A stretch of 64,000 nt of DNA. It comes from Aquincola agrisoli. Lineage in GTDB: Bacteria > Pseudomonadota > Gammaproteobacteria > Burkholderiales > Burkholderiaceae_C. The notes under the pieces were generated by a model. That model saw only the letters and a program-made list of their open reading frames with translations. It made no database searches and was not told the origin of the DNA. Each line of letters starts with the position of its first letter. Position 1 is the first letter of the stretch. The DNA lies in assembly GCF_036621135.1 (NCBI RefSeq), contig NZ_JAZIBG010000009.1, positions 310,001 to 374,000 on the forward strand, read 5' to 3'. Below, one piece after another: positions 35,619 through 44,229 of this stretch. The position numbers and the translations under genes were made by a program.

Positions 35619-36619
35619 CCACCCCCCGACCTGCGGCGCTGCCCGCCCTGAGCGTGAACACGCTCGCCCGGCCACTGGTCGCGCGCCTGCTCGCCGAGGC
35701 CGACGCGTTGGGCGTGGCGGTGCACCGCGACGAGCGCGGCCTGTGCATCGTCGATGCCGGCGTCGAGGCCCCCGGCAGCGTGGCGGCCGGCCTGCTGGTG
35801 GGCGAGATCTGCATGGGCGGCCTGGGCCGCGTCAGGCTGCGCGCCGGCGGCGCCGATTGGCCCACGTGGCTCGACGTGCGCAGCTCGCAGCCGGTGCTGG
35901 CCTGCCTGGGCAGCCAGTACGCCGGCTGGAGCCTGGCGGCGAGCAAGGAGGAAACCGGCGGCAAGAAGTTCTTCGCGCTCGGCTCGGGTCCGGCGCGGGC
36001 GCTGGCGGCCAAGGAGAAGCTCTTCGGCGAGCTGGGCTGGCGCGACGAAAGCGACGCCGGCGTGCTGGTGCTCGAGGTCGACCGCCCGCCGCCGTCGGTG
36101 GTCGTCGACAAGGTGCTGCGGGACTGCCGGCTCGCCCCCGACGGGCTCACCCTCGTGCTGACGCCCACCAGCAGCCGCGCCGGCACCACCCAGGTGGTGG
36201 CGCGGGTGCTGGAGGTGGCGATGCACAAGGCGCACGAGCTGGGCTTCGCGCTGGCGGACATCGTCGACGGCGCCGGCACCGCCCCGCTGCCGGCGCCCAG
36301 CCCGGAGGGGGTGGAAGCCATGGGCCGCACCAACGACGCCATCCTCTACGGCGGGCGCGTGCAGCTCACCGTGCGCGGCAGCGACGAGGCGGCGCGTGCG
36401 CTCGCGCAGCGGCTGCCTTCGGGCAACTCCCGCGACCACGGCCGCTCGTTCGCGGAGATCTTCAAGGAAGTGGCGTACGACTTCTACAAGATCGACCCGG
36501 CCCTGTTCGCGCCGGCCGAGGTATGGGTGAGCAACGTCGACAGCGGCAACACCTGGCATGCCGGGGCCGTCGACATGGACCTGCTGCGCAGGCTCTGGCT
36601 GCGGGAGGCGCAGGCGTGA
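35615..36619 (+). CDS. mch: Methenyl-H4MPT cyclohydrolase
   Basis: 334 aa, full length. Family motifs include GGLGRVRL, WLDVRSSQPVLACLGSQYAGW, FFALGSGPARALA, TPTSSRAGTTQVVARVLE, GRTNDAILYGG and SGNSRDHGRSFAEIFKE. Mch converts methenyl-H4MPT to N5-formyl-H4MPT between MtdB and FhcD. Translation is coupled to the ATP-grasp gene before it (ATGA) and to the RimK-like gene after it (GTGA). Confidence 0.95.
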   Translation: MTTPRPAALPALSVNTLARPLVARLLAEADALGVAVHRDERGLCIVDAGVEAPGSVAAGLLVGEICMGGLGRVRLRAGGADWPTWLDVRSSQPVLACLGSQYAGWSLAASKEETGGKKFFALGSGPARALAAKEKLFGELGWRDESDAGVLVLEVDRPPPSVVVDKVLRDCRLAPDGLTLVLTPTSSRAGTTQVVARVLEVAMHKAHELGFALADIVDGAGTAPLPAPSPEGVEAMGRTNDAILYGGRVQLTVRGSDEAARALAQRLPSGNSRDHGRSFAEIFKEVAYDFYKIDPALFAPAEVWVSNVDSGNTWHAGAVDMDLLRRLWLREAQA

Positions 36620-37548
36620 CGGCGCGGGGCCTGCGCGTCGCGATCTTCGCGGACGAGGCCGGCTGGCATACGAGGCAGCTGCAGGCCGCGCTGCGCCTGC
36701 GCGGCGCGGTGGGCCGCTGCGTCGACCTCGCCGACTGCCACGTCGACACCACGGCCGCCTGGCACGGCCTGGTGATCCCCGGCTTCGGCCGTGAGCTGCC
36801 CGACGCGGCCATCGTGCGTGGCATCGCTGCCGGCAGCTTCGAGCAGGTGACCAAGCGCCTGGGCGTGCTGCATGCGCTGCGCGAGCTGGGCGTGCCGGTC
36901 TACAACGATGCGCGGGCCATCGAGCGCAGCGTCGACAAGTCGATGACCAGCCTGCTGCTGCAGGCCGCACGCGTGCCGGCGCCGCCCACCTGGGCCACCG
37001 AGTCGGCCGCGCAGGCGCAGCGCATCGTGATGCGCGAGAGCGCCGCCGGCCATGCGCTGGTGCTCAAGCCGCTGTTCGGCTCGCAGGGCAAGGGGCTGCA
37101 GCGCATCGGCTGCATCGACGGCACGCACCATCCGCTGCCGCCGCTGCAGCAGGTCGACGGCCGCCTGGCCTACCTGCAGCGCTTCGTGCCGCCGCAGGGC
37201 GTGCCGGGCTTCGACTGGCGGGTGCTGGTGGTCGGCGGCCGCGCCGCCACCGCGATGCGGCGCGTCAGCGAGCACTGGGTGCACAACGTGGCCCAGGGCG
37301 CGCGCTGCGTGGCCGCCCCGCTCACCCCCGCGCTGGCGCAGGCCGCCGAGGCCGCCGCGGCTGCGCTGGGCATGGACTACGCCGGCGTGGACCTGATGCC
37401 GTCGGCACAGGGCATCGTGGTGCTGGAGGTCAACGGCGTCGCCGCGTGGCGCGGGCTGCAGCGGGTGACGTCCTTCAACATCGCGCAGGCGCTGGTGGCC
37501 GACCTGATCGACCGCCGGCTCGCACAGGCCGTCGTGCGACGGGCATGA
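36616..37548 (+). CDS. RimK-like ATP-grasp glutamate ligase (MptN-like)
   Basis: 310 aa from a GTG that overlaps the mch stop. The ATP-grasp fold shows as VYNDARAIERSVDKSMTSLLL (~95-115), ALVLKPLFGSQGKGLQ (glycine-rich loop), FDWRVLVVGGRAATAMRR, and the terminal GVDLMPSAQGIVVLEVNGVA. The closest functional model is MptN, which adds alpha-linked glutamate to tetrahydromethanopterin; it could also act on methylofuran, which carries a glutamate chain in methylotrophs. Cytoplasmic. Confidence 0.85.
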   Translation: MTARGLRVAIFADEAGWHTRQLQAALRLRGAVGRCVDLADCHVDTTAAWHGLVIPGFGRELPDAAIVRGIAAGSFEQVTKRLGVLHALRELGVPVYNDARAIERSVDKSMTSLLLQAARVPAPPTWATESAAQAQRIVMRESAAGHALVLKPLFGSQGKGLQRIGCIDGTHHPLPPLQQVDGRLAYLQRFVPPQGVPGFDWRVLVVGGRAATAMRRVSEHWVHNVAQGARCVAAPLTPALAQAAEAAAAALGMDYAGVDLMPSAQGIVVLEVNGVAAWRGLQRVTSFNIAQALVADLIDRRLAQAVVRRA

Positions 37549-38447
37549 CGACGCCGCGGTCCTTCGCCGAGGCGGCCTTCGTGCGCGCCTGCACGCTCGA
37601 CGTGGCCGTGCGCAAGCCCGGCAACGTGAGCCGCGTGTCGCCGGGCCACGGCATGCAGGCCGCGCAGTTCATCGCCAGTGCCGAAGCCGCGGCCGGGCCG
37701 CTGTTCCGCACCGGGGCCCGCGTGGGCGAGCGCATCGAGGCGGCGGTGCAGGCGAGCTGGGCGGCCGCCGGCTGCAACACCAACCTGGGCATCGTGCTGC
37801 TGTGCGCGCCCATCGCCGCGGCCTGGGAGTCGGTGCAGGCGCCCGGCTGCGCCGTCACGGCGGCGGGCCTGCACGCCGGCCTGCGGCGGGTGCTGGAAGG
37901 GCTCGACGTGCAGGACGCCGCCGCAGCGTTCCGCGCCATCGCCCGCGCCAACCCGGGAGGCCTGGGCGAGGCACCGCAGCAGGACGTGCATGCGCCGCCC
38001 AGCATGGGCCTGCGCGAGGCGATGGCGCTGGCCGCCGGGCGTGATCGCATCGCCCGCCAGTACCGAGACGGCTTCGACGACCTGTTCGGCCTGGCGCTGG
38101 CGGCCTGGCCGGCAGCGCTTTCGCCGATGGCGGCGTCCGATTCCGCGTCCACCGCCGCGGCCGTGCAGGCGCTGTACGTGACGCTGCTGGCGGCTTGGCC
38201 CGATTCACACATTGTTCGCAAGCACGGCGAGGCGCTGGCACACAGTGTCATGACCGCGGCGCAGGGCTGGGCGCCGCGGGAAGCGGCGCGATGGGAGGCC
38301 GATCCCGCGTTCGCGGCATGGGACGAAGCGCTGAAGGGCGCCCGCATCAACCCCGGTACGACGGCGGACCTGACGGTGGCCACGCTGCTGCTCGCGGCCC
38401 TGTGCGTACCGGCCCCGGCGCTGGGGCCCGCATGGCACGGAACGTGA
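37545..38447 (+). CDS. CitG/MdcB-like triphosphoribosyl-dephospho-CoA synthase family protein
   Basis: 300 aa, start overlapping the preceding stop (ATGA). It shows the CitG-type helical core: KPGNVSRVSPGHGM (~25-38), AAGCNTNLGIVLLCAP (the conserved TNLG segment) and NPGTTADLTVATLLLAAL at the end. CitG makes the prosthetic-group precursor of citrate lyase from ATP and dephospho-CoA. No citrate or malonate enzymes are near, and homologues recur in H4MPT clusters, so its true substrate here is probably a C1 cofactor intermediate. An ACACAGTGT palindrome lies inside this gene at 38240. Confidence 0.82.
   Translation: MTTPRSFAEAAFVRACTLDVAVRKPGNVSRVSPGHGMQAAQFIASAEAAAGPLFRTGARVGERIEAAVQASWAAAGCNTNLGIVLLCAPIAAAWESVQAPGCAVTAAGLHAGLRRVLEGLDVQDAAAAFRAIARANPGGLGEAPQQDVHAPPSMGLREAMALAAGRDRIARQYRDGFDDLFGLALAAWPAALSPMAASDSASTAAAVQALYVTLLAAWPDSHIVRKHGEALAHSVMTAAQGWAPREAARWEADPAFAAWDEALKGARINPGTTADLTVATLLLAALCVPAPALGPAWHGT
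38239..38249. promoter_or_regulatory. Putative activator site upstream of fae
   Basis: CACACAGTGTC, a match to the ACAC-N-GTGT word found near the other C1 promoters, about 280 bp upstream of fae and inside the CitG-like gene. A TGGCACG -24-like word at 38433-38439 lies downstream but its -12 region (GTGA) is poor, so the fae promoter type remains open. Confidence 0.3.
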
Positions 38448-38462
38448 TACCGAAGGTGTCAC
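38444..38462. repeat. Near-perfect 8-bp inverted repeat before fae
   Basis: GTGATACCGAAGGTGTCAC has 8-bp arms with one mismatch and a 3-bp centre, overlapping the CitG-like stop codon and 60 bp before the fae ATG. It has the shape of a dimeric-regulator operator; no regulator can be assigned. Confidence 0.45.
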
Positions 38463-38521
38463 GCCGGCCCTGCTGCCGGTGTCGTGCTCACCCGAAAGAC
38501 TAGACAGGAGAACCCCAAGCC

Positions 38522-39034
38522 ATGGCAAAGATTGATCGCATGCTGGTCGGCGAATCGCTCGTCGGCGACGGCAACGAAGTGGCGCACATCGACCTCATCA
38601 TCGGCCCCCGCGGCAGCCCGGCCGAGTCGGCGTTCGCCAATGCACTCACCAACAACAAGGACGGCTTCACCTCGCTGCTGGCCGTCGTCGCGCCGAACCT
38701 GCTCACCAAGCCGGCCACGGTGATGTTCAACAAGGTCACCATCAAGGGCGCCAAGCAGGCGGTGCAGATGTTCGGCCCGGCGCAGCGCGCCGTCGCGATG
38801 GCCGTGGCCGATTCGGTCGAGGACGGCACCATCCCCGCCGACGAGGCCGACAACCTGTTCATCTGCGTCGGTGTCTTCATCCACTGGCTGGCCGAGGACG
38901 ACAAGAAGATCCAGGACTACAACTACCAGGCCGTGCGCGAGTCGATCCAGCGCGCCGTGGCCGGCACGCCGACGGCGGCCGAGGTGGTGGCCAAGAAGGG
39001 CTCCGCGGCCCATCCGTTCGCTGCCCACCAATAG
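38522..39034 (+). CDS. fae: Formaldehyde-activating enzyme
   Basis: 170 aa, full length. The sequence has GDGNEVAHIDLIIGPRGSP with the catalytic His, then NNKDGFTSLLAVVAPNL, MFNKVTIKGAKQAVQMFGPA and VGVFIHW. Fae condenses formaldehyde with H4MPT to methylene-H4MPT and is usually among the most abundant proteins of methylotrophs. A strong site (ACAGGAGAA) precedes the ATG. It stands alone between the CitG-like gene and the convergent folB and is followed by two GC hairpins. Confidence 0.96.
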   Translation: MAKIDRMLVGESLVGDGNEVAHIDLIIGPRGSPAESAFANALTNNKDGFTSLLAVVAPNLLTKPATVMFNKVTIKGAKQAVQMFGPAQRAVAMAVADSVEDGTIPADEADNLFICVGVFIHWLAEDDKKIQDYNYQAVRESIQRAVAGTPTAAEVVAKKGSAAHPFAAHQ

Positions 39035-39059
39035 CACGACGGCCCGGCGGACACAGCCG

Positions 39060-39109
39060 CCCGGGCCGCGAGGCCCGGGGCGGCCCTCATGCCGCGCCCT
39101 GGGCGCGGC
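39060..39109. terminator. Two GC-rich hairpins between fae and folB
   Basis: Hairpin 1: CCCGGGCC-GCGA-GGCCCGGG (39060-39079), an 8-bp stem with a GCGA tetraloop. Hairpin 2: 9-bp stem 39091-39099 with 39101-39109. They sit between two convergent genes and probably end transcription from both sides; neither has a T run. Confidence 0.5.
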
Positions 39110-39119
39110 GCGTGTCCCT

Positions 39120-39554
39120 TCATTCCTTGCGCGGCGCCGGCGCCAAGCCGCTGCCGAGCAGCTGGATCACCGTGGCATCGCGGTTCGGCGGGGCGGGCAG
39201 GTCGGACGCATCGCGCTCGATCTGCACGCCCACGGCCTGCAGGTCGTCGAACTTGCGCGGCTTGGCCACCCTGACGCGCACCCAGCGCGCCCCGAACTCC
39301 AGCAGCAGGATGTCCGCGATCGCCTCGGCCAGCGCCTCCAGCAGCTGCAGGCGGTGCTCGGCGAGCAGGCGCAGCAGCCGTTCGCGCACCACGCTGTAGT
39401 CGATCGTGTCGCCGATGCGGTCGGTGTCGCAGGCGCGTGCGCGCGCCACGCCCGCGTGCACGTCGATCACCACCGGCTGCGTGGCGTGCAGCTCGCTGTC
39501 GTGGATGCCGATCACCGTGTGGCCGACGAAGCCTTCGATGAAGATGATGTCCAT
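39120..39554 (-). CDS. folB: Dihydroneopterin aldolase-family protein
   Basis: 144 aa, tunnelling-fold FolB family. It starts MDIIFIEGFVGHTVIGIHDS, then QPVVIDVHAGVARARACDTD, DTIDYSVVRERL, and HRLQLLEALAEAIADILL with the catalytic-type Leu-Glu. It cleaves dihydroneopterin to 6-hydroxymethyl-dihydropterin, an early pterin step; location in the C1 cluster suggests it feeds H4MPT rather than folate. The 25-residue C-terminal tail after VGVQIERD is longer than in most FolB. A near-consensus sigma54 promoter lies at 39658-39673 on this strand. Confidence 0.9.
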   Translation of the reverse strand: MDIIFIEGFVGHTVIGIHDSELHATQPVVIDVHAGVARARACDTDRIGDTIDYSVVRERLLRLLAEHRLQLLEALAEAIADILLLEFGARWVRVRVAKPRKFDDLQAVGVQIERDASDLPAPPNRDATVIQLLGSGLAPAPRKE

Positions 39555-39657
39555 GCGGGCGGGCGCACGCGAAGGCAGGGCCGGCGGCAGGGCGCTGGGG
39601 GTCGGGCTCAAGGCTTGTCTCCGTTCGTATCCGCGCTGGGGTGCGCACGCCTCGAGG

Positions 39658-39673
39658 TGCAAAATGCGAGCCA
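39658..39673 (-). promoter_or_regulatory. Sigma54 (-24/-12) promoter for folB
   Basis: Read on the minus strand the site is TGGCTCGCATTTTGCA: one mismatch from TGGCACG-N4-TTGCW with the strict GG-N10-GC spacing. The predicted start of transcription is near 39647, giving a leader of about 90 nt to the folB ATG. It is the best sigma54 match seen in the window. Confidence 0.6.
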
Positions 39674-39690
39674 GTGCCTTCGGCGCTTTC

Positions 39691-39701
39691 GACACGGTGT
39701 T
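39691..39701. promoter_or_regulatory. Putative activator site between folB and the sigma54 activator gene
   Basis: GACACGGTGTT contains ACACGGTGT, the same palindromic word as at 32343, 38240 and 52608. It lies 83 bp before the activator start codon and ~24 bp from the -24 element of the folB promoter. A perfect 12-bp palindrome ACCGTCGACGGT follows at 39711-39722. Autoregulation is plausible. Confidence 0.4.
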
Positions 39702-39782
39702 TCACCCGGTACCGTCGACGGTGGTTGGGCACAGAATGGTCGTCCCGCCCAGGCCGATGGGCCAGATGCTGAGGAAGTCCCG

Positions 39783-41828
39783 ATGACATTGGTGCTGCAA
39801 GGCCACGATCGACACGCCGACCGCATTCTCGATGTCGTCCGCAACGGGCTGCAGGACCCGGGCAACGAGGTGGTCACGCGGTCGTGGATGCGCTGCCTCA
39901 ACGAGTACCAGCTGCATCCCGAGCATCCGCGCGAGCCGGCCATCATCTCGAGCGCCGCGATGCAGAGCCGCTTCGAGCGCCAGGCCGACGTCATCGAGTG
40001 CGCCCGCTACGAGATGACCACGCTGTACCAGCAGCTCGGCGATGCCGAATCGGCCGTGGTGCTCACCGACACCGACGGCGCCATCGTGCACATGGTCTCG
40101 TCGCCCGAGTTCGCGGCCGAGTCCGCGCCGCTGGGCCTGCGCGTGGGCGCGGTCTGGAGTGAACGCGAGGCCGGCACCAACGGCATGGGCACCTGCCTGG
40201 CCTCGGCCAGCCCGGTGTCGATCCGGCGCGAGGACCACTTCTTCAGCCAGTTCACCGGCCTCACCTGCTCGGCCGTGCCGGTGTTCGACCCGTCCGGCGA
40301 GATCGCCGCGGTGCTCGACGTCACCAGCCGCTCCAGCCTGATGCAGCAGCACCTGCTCGTGCTGCTGGGCATGACGGCGCGCATGATCGAGAACCGCCTG
40401 ATCGACCGCCGCTTCAGCAACGCGCACCCGCTGCACTTCCACAGCCGGCCCGAGTTCGTCTACACGCTGCACGAAGGCAAGCTGGCCGTCGACGGCGACG
40501 GGCGGGTGCTGGCCGCCAACCGCAGCGCGCTGTTCCAGCTCGGCCTGCAGTCGATGGACGAGGTGCGCTCGCGCCGCATCGAAGACCTGTTCCAGACCTC
40601 GCTCGAAGACATGCTGCAGCGCAGCAGCTCGTCGTCGTTCCACCCCGTCGTCACCTACCGCACCAACGCCGCGCTGCGCTTCTTCGCGGTCGCGCGGCGC
40701 CCGGCCTCCGATGCCGCGCCGCTGCGTGCGCTGTCGACGCCCGCGGCCGGCGGCGGCGTCTCGGCCTCGTCGCTGGCCGGCCGCAGTGCCGCCGCGCGCG
40801 CGGCGCGGCCGGCGCCCGCCGGCGCCACGTTCAAGGACGTGCGCCTGGCCGCGCACCTCGAGACCGCGCGCCGCGTCATCACGCGGCAGACCCCGGTGCT
40901 GCTGCGCGGCGAGACGGGCTCCGGCAAGGAAGTGTTCGCCCGAGCGGTGCACGACGGCAGCCCGCACGCACACGGCAACTTCGTCGCCGTCAACTGCGCG
41001 AGCCTGCCCGAGACGCTGATCGAGTCCGAACTCTTCGGCTACCGCGCCGGCGCCTTCACCGGCGCGCAGCGCACCGGCCGGCGCGGCAAGATCCTGCAGG
41101 CCGACGGCGGCACGCTGTTCCTCGACGAGATCGCCGACATGCCGCTGGAGCTGCAGGCGCGGCTGCTGCGCGTGCTCGACGAGCGGCAGGTCACGCCGCT
41201 GGGCACCGAGGAGACGCACCCGGTCGACTTCCAGCTCATCAGCGCGAGCCACGGCCACCTGCCTGACCTCGTGCGCGAGGGCCGCTTCCGCGAAGACCTG
41301 TACTACCGGCTCGCCGGCATCGAGCTCACGCTGCCGCCGCTGCGCGAGCGCAGCGACAAGCGTGAGCTGATCCACGGCCTGCTGGCCTCGGAATCGGGCG
41401 GCGACGGCGTGCTGAGCCCGGAGGCCGAGCGCCTGCTGCTCGAATACGCCTGGCCGGGCAACATCCGGCAGCTGCGCCACGTGCTGCGCAGCGCGGCCGC
41501 GCTGGCCGACGGCAAGCCGATCGGACGGGAGCACCTGCCTTCGCTGTTCGCTGACGGCGGCCCGGCCGTGCCGCGCCCCCAGGCCGCGCTGCCGCCGGCG
41601 GGCCCCGCGGTGCTGCCGGCCGAGGCGGTGGCCGACGGCGGCGAAGCGCCCGAGCCCGCGCCGCTGCCCAAGCTCAACCCGATCCAGGCCAACGAGCGGC
41701 AGGTGCTGCTGCAGATGCTCGAACAGCACCGCTGGAACGTCAGCAACGTCGCCAAGGCGCTCGATGTCAGCCGCAACACCCTCTACCGCAAGCTCCACAA
41801 GCTCCACATCGAGATCAGCCACCCCTGA
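39783..41828 (+). CDS. Sigma54-dependent transcriptional activator (AcoR-like: GAF, PAS-like, AAA+, Fis HTH)
   Basis: 681 aa. A GAF-type sensor covers about 60-195 (VVLTDTDGAIVHMV, EREAGTNGMGTCLASASPV), and a PAS-like segment about 230-305 (LAVDGDGRVLAANRSAL). The AAA+ domain spans about 350-580, with Walker A GETGSGKE (~377), the sigma54-contact loop GAFTGA (~424), Walker B GTLFLDEIADM and the arginine finger FREDLYYRL. The C terminus has a Fis-type HTH (WNVSNVAKALDVSRNTLYRK). Such proteins need sigma54 holoenzyme and sense a small ligand through GAF. Its position inside the C1 cluster and the -24/-12 promoters at mptG-like, folB and fhcB make it the likely C1 activator. Start after GAGGAAG. 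Confidence 0.92.
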   Translation: MTLVLQGHDRHADRILDVVRNGLQDPGNEVVTRSWMRCLNEYQLHPEHPREPAIISSAAMQSRFERQADVIECARYEMTTLYQQLGDAESAVVLTDTDGAIVHMVSSPEFAAESAPLGLRVGAVWSEREAGTNGMGTCLASASPVSIRREDHFFSQFTGLTCSAVPVFDPSGEIAAVLDVTSRSSLMQQHLLVLLGMTARMIENRLIDRRFSNAHPLHFHSRPEFVYTLHEGKLAVDGDGRVLAANRSALFQLGLQSMDEVRSRRIEDLFQTSLEDMLQRSSSSSFHPVVTYRTNAALRFFAVARRPASDAAPLRALSTPAAGGGVSASSLAGRSAAARAARPAPAGATFKDVRLAAHLETARRVITRQTPVLLRGETGSGKEVFARAVHDGSPHAHGNFVAVNCASLPETLIESELFGYRAGAFTGAQRTGRRGKILQADGGTLFLDEIADMPLELQARLLRVLDERQVTPLGTEETHPVDFQLISASHGHLPDLVREGRFREDLYYRLAGIELTLPPLRERSDKRELIHGLLASESGGDGVLSPEAERLLLEYAWPGNIRQLRHVLRSAAALADGKPIGREHLPSLFADGGPAVPRPQAALPPAGPAVLPAEAVADGGEAPEPAPLPKLNPIQANERQVLLQMLEQHRWNVSNVAKALDVSRNTLYRKLHKLHIEISHP

Positions 41829-41925
41829 TGGAGCCCCCAAGCTCGCTGACGCTCGCTACCCCCCGGGGGGGCCGCCCGCCAGCGGACCGGCGGAGCCGGA
41901 TCCGTGGCGGGGAGCTGGATCAACA
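41828..41925. repeat. Intergenic Burkholderiales-type repeat, copy 1
   Basis: It begins GAGCCCCCAAG, has a CCCCCCGGGGGGG palindrome, and ends with a 20-bp word (41884-41903) repeated exactly at 58063-58082. It sits directly after the activator stop codon and likely acts as a bidirectional hairpin or terminator. Elements with this plan are common between genes in Burkholderiales. Confidence 0.7.
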
Positions 41926-41973
41926 CATGCGCCGCTGCCCTTGACTGCTGGGGAGGGCGACGACGCGCTGGCC

Positions 41974-42546
41974 GTGGTACCTGCAACGCCGCGCTCGCGC
42001 TTCGCGTGGTGCGTGACGGGCTCGGGCCACTACCTCGAGGAATCGATGGCGCTGGCGGCGCGTCTGCCCGACGTCGATCTGTTCCTCTCGGCGGCCGGCG
42101 AAGAGGTGCTGCCGCTCTACAAGCTGGGCCTGGAAGCACTGCGCAAGCGCTTCCGCGTGCTGCGCGACAAGAGCGCGAGCGGCGTGCCGGTGGGCATGCT
42201 GTACGACGACGTCTACCACACCGTGGTGGTGGCGCCGGCCACCAGCAACACGGTGGCCAAGTGCGCGTTCGGCATCAGCGATTCGCTGCCGACCAACATG
42301 TTCGCGCAGGCCGGCAAGCTCGGCATTCCCGGCATCGTGTTTGCATGCGATACGGAGCCGGTGGTGGTGACGAAGTCGCCGCACGACTGGGTCACGCTGC
42401 GGCCGCGGCGCATCGAGCTGGAGAACGTCGAGCGGCTGATGCAGATCGACTTCTGCCAGGTCGTCAGCTCCCCGGCCGAACTCGAAGCGGCGCTCGACAC
42501 GCGCCTGAAGGAACTGTCACTCGCATGGAACACATCGTCTTCCTGA
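41974..42546 (+). CDS. Archaeal-type flavoprotein, DmrB-like dihydromethanopterin reductase
   Basis: 190 aa from the adopted GTG; the start is uncertain (a TTG at 41941 is in frame). It shows the flavodoxin-like flavoprotein fold: FAWCVTGSGHYLEESMALAA (FMN phosphate loop), VDLFLSAAGEEVLP, VVVAPATSNTVAKCAFGISD and GIPGIVFACDTEP. Homologues in methylotrophs and archaea reduce dihydromethanopterin to H4MPT (DmrB type) using FMN. It overlaps the next gene by 22 bp, so the two are co-translated. Confidence 0.82.
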   Translation: MVPATPRSRFAWCVTGSGHYLEESMALAARLPDVDLFLSAAGEEVLPLYKLGLEALRKRFRVLRDKSASGVPVGMLYDDVYHTVVVAPATSNTVAKCAFGISDSLPTNMFAQAGKLGIPGIVFACDTEPVVVTKSPHDWVTLRPRRIELENVERLMQIDFCQVVSSPAELEAALDTRLKELSLAWNTSSS

Positions 42547-43967
42547 CCGGCCGCCTCGCGCAACCGAGTCTGGAGCGTGTGCTGCGGTCCATGGCGGCCG
42601 CACCGTTCACCTGGGAGGTCCGCGAGATCGGCCTGCAGGTGGCCGGCCTGATGACGGCCGAGATGGTCCGCCGCCGCGTGCCCGCGCCGGTGCAGGCCGA
42701 CCGCATCATCCTGCCCGGCCGCTGCCGGGGCGACGTCGAGGCGCTGGCGGCACACTACGGCATGCCCGTGCAGCGCGGGCCCGAGGAGCTGAAGGACCTG
42801 CCGCGCTTCTTCAACCGCGCCGCGAAGGCGGTCGACCTGAGCGAGTACGAGGTGGCGATCTTTGCCGAGATCGTCGATGCCCCGCGGCTCGCGGTGCCGC
42901 AGATCGTCGAGCGCGCCCGCATGCTGGCCGCCGATGGTGCCAACGTCATCGACCTGGGCAGCCTGCCCGAAACGGCTTTCGATCACCTGGAGGACAGCGT
43001 GCGCGCGCTGAAGGCCGAGGGCTTCCAGGTCAGTGTCGATTCGAGCGACCCGCAGGAGCTGCTGCGCGGTGCGCAAGCGGGCGCCGACTACCTGCTGAGC
43101 CTGACACTCGACACGCTGTGGGTGGCCGACGAGGTGGCCGCCGTGCCGGTGCTGATCCCGCGCACGCCGGCCGACGAGGCCTCGCTGCACGAGGCCGTCG
43201 AGCGCCTGCTCGACCGCGGCAAGCCCTTCCTGGCCGACGCGATCCTCGACCCGATCCCGTTCGGCTTCACCGCGTCGGTGGTGCGCTACCACCGGCTGCG
43301 CGAGCGCTTCCCCGAGATCCCGATCATGGTGGGCGTGGGCAACGTCACCGAACTGACCGAGGCCGACACCAGCGGCATCAACGCCGTGCTGTTCGGCATC
43401 TGCGCCGAGCTGGATGCCGCCGCCGTGCTCACCACGCAGGTCAGCGCCCATGCACGCCGCGCGGTGCGCGAGGCCGACTGGGCGCGCCGCATCATGCATG
43501 CCGCGCGCAGCCGCAACACGCTGCCCAAGGGCATGAGCGACGCGCTGATGACGGTGCACGACAAGCACCCGTTCCCCGATTCGCCGCAGGAGATCGCCGA
43601 CACCGCGGCGCAGGTGCGCGACCCGAACTTCCGCGTGCAGGTGTCGGCGCAGGGCCTGCACGTCTACAACCGCGACGGCCTGCGGCTGGGGCAGGGCGCC
43701 TTCGAACTGTGGCCGCAGCTGCAGCTCGAGCACGACGCCGCGCATGCCTTCTACATGGGGGTGGAACTGGCGCACGCCGAGATCGCCTGGCGCCTGGGCA
43801 AGCGCTACGTGCAGGACCAGCCGCTGGCCTGGGGCTGCGCGGCCGAGGCGACGGTGCAGGACCTGGCCGGCTGGTGTGCGCCGGGCACGACGATGCCGGC
43901 TGGCCGCGCGCGCGGTGATGTCCGCGCACCGGCCGGCACCACCGAGGCGCCGGCCGGCAAGGCCTGA
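42525..43967 (+). CDS. Dihydropteroate synthase-like protein (DUF6513 + DHPS-like)
   Basis: 480 aa. The N-terminal ~120 residues form a separate domain (HIVFLTGRLAQPSLERVLRS ... ADRIILPGRCRGD). Residues about 125-400 resemble a TIM-barrel pterin-binding protein: IVERARMLAADGANVIDLGS, FQVSVDSSDPQELLRGAQAG, DPIPFGFTASVVRY and MVGVGNVTELTEADTSGIN. It probably performs the pterin-coupling step of H4MPT synthesis (joining the pterin alcohol diphosphate to the arylamine product of the MptG-like enzyme). This role is inferred from the family and from its place between the flavoprotein and DUF447 genes. Confidence 0.85.
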   Translation: MEHIVFLTGRLAQPSLERVLRSMAAAPFTWEVREIGLQVAGLMTAEMVRRRVPAPVQADRIILPGRCRGDVEALAAHYGMPVQRGPEELKDLPRFFNRAAKAVDLSEYEVAIFAEIVDAPRLAVPQIVERARMLAADGANVIDLGSLPETAFDHLEDSVRALKAEGFQVSVDSSDPQELLRGAQAGADYLLSLTLDTLWVADEVAAVPVLIPRTPADEASLHEAVERLLDRGKPFLADAILDPIPFGFTASVVRYHRLRERFPEIPIMVGVGNVTELTEADTSGINAVLFGICAELDAAAVLTTQVSAHARRAVREADWARRIMHAARSRNTLPKGMSDALMTVHDKHPFPDSPQEIADTAAQVRDPNFRVQVSAQGLHVYNRDGLRLGQGAFELWPQLQLEHDAAHAFYMGVELAHAEIAWRLGKRYVQDQPLAWGCAAEATVQDLAGWCAPGTTMPAGRARGDVRAPAGTTEAPAGKA

Positions 43968-44229
43968 CGAGGGGTGGCCCGCGGCCGCGCCCGCCGGGCC
44001 CGGCGGCGGTCGGATTCACGCCTGCCCCGCCGCCGTTTCGGCCGGATTTCCGACCGCCGTGCGTTCGGGCAGGCGCGCGACGCCCGGACGGCGGCCGCTG
44101 CCCGCCCCGGCGCGGAATTTGCAGACGTTGCGGTGCAAGGCGGTCCGGCGGAGGCCGGGCGCCAGGGCAGCGGCTGCACAGCCGGCACGGGTGGCACAGA
44201 GTGCGCAGGATTCGAACAGTCCCCTCGCG
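43968..44229. other. GC-rich intergenic region with two possible sigma54 promoters
   Basis: 262 bp with several GC-rich palindromic words. CGGCGCGGAATTTGCA (44108-44123) has GG-N10-GC, TTGC and the final A but two -24 mismatches. TGGCACAGAGTGCGCA (44192-44207) has a perfect -24 half and the -12 GC but lacks the TT. Either could serve the DUF447/MfnB operon. No ACAC-N-GTGT word was seen nearby. Confidence 0.35.
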
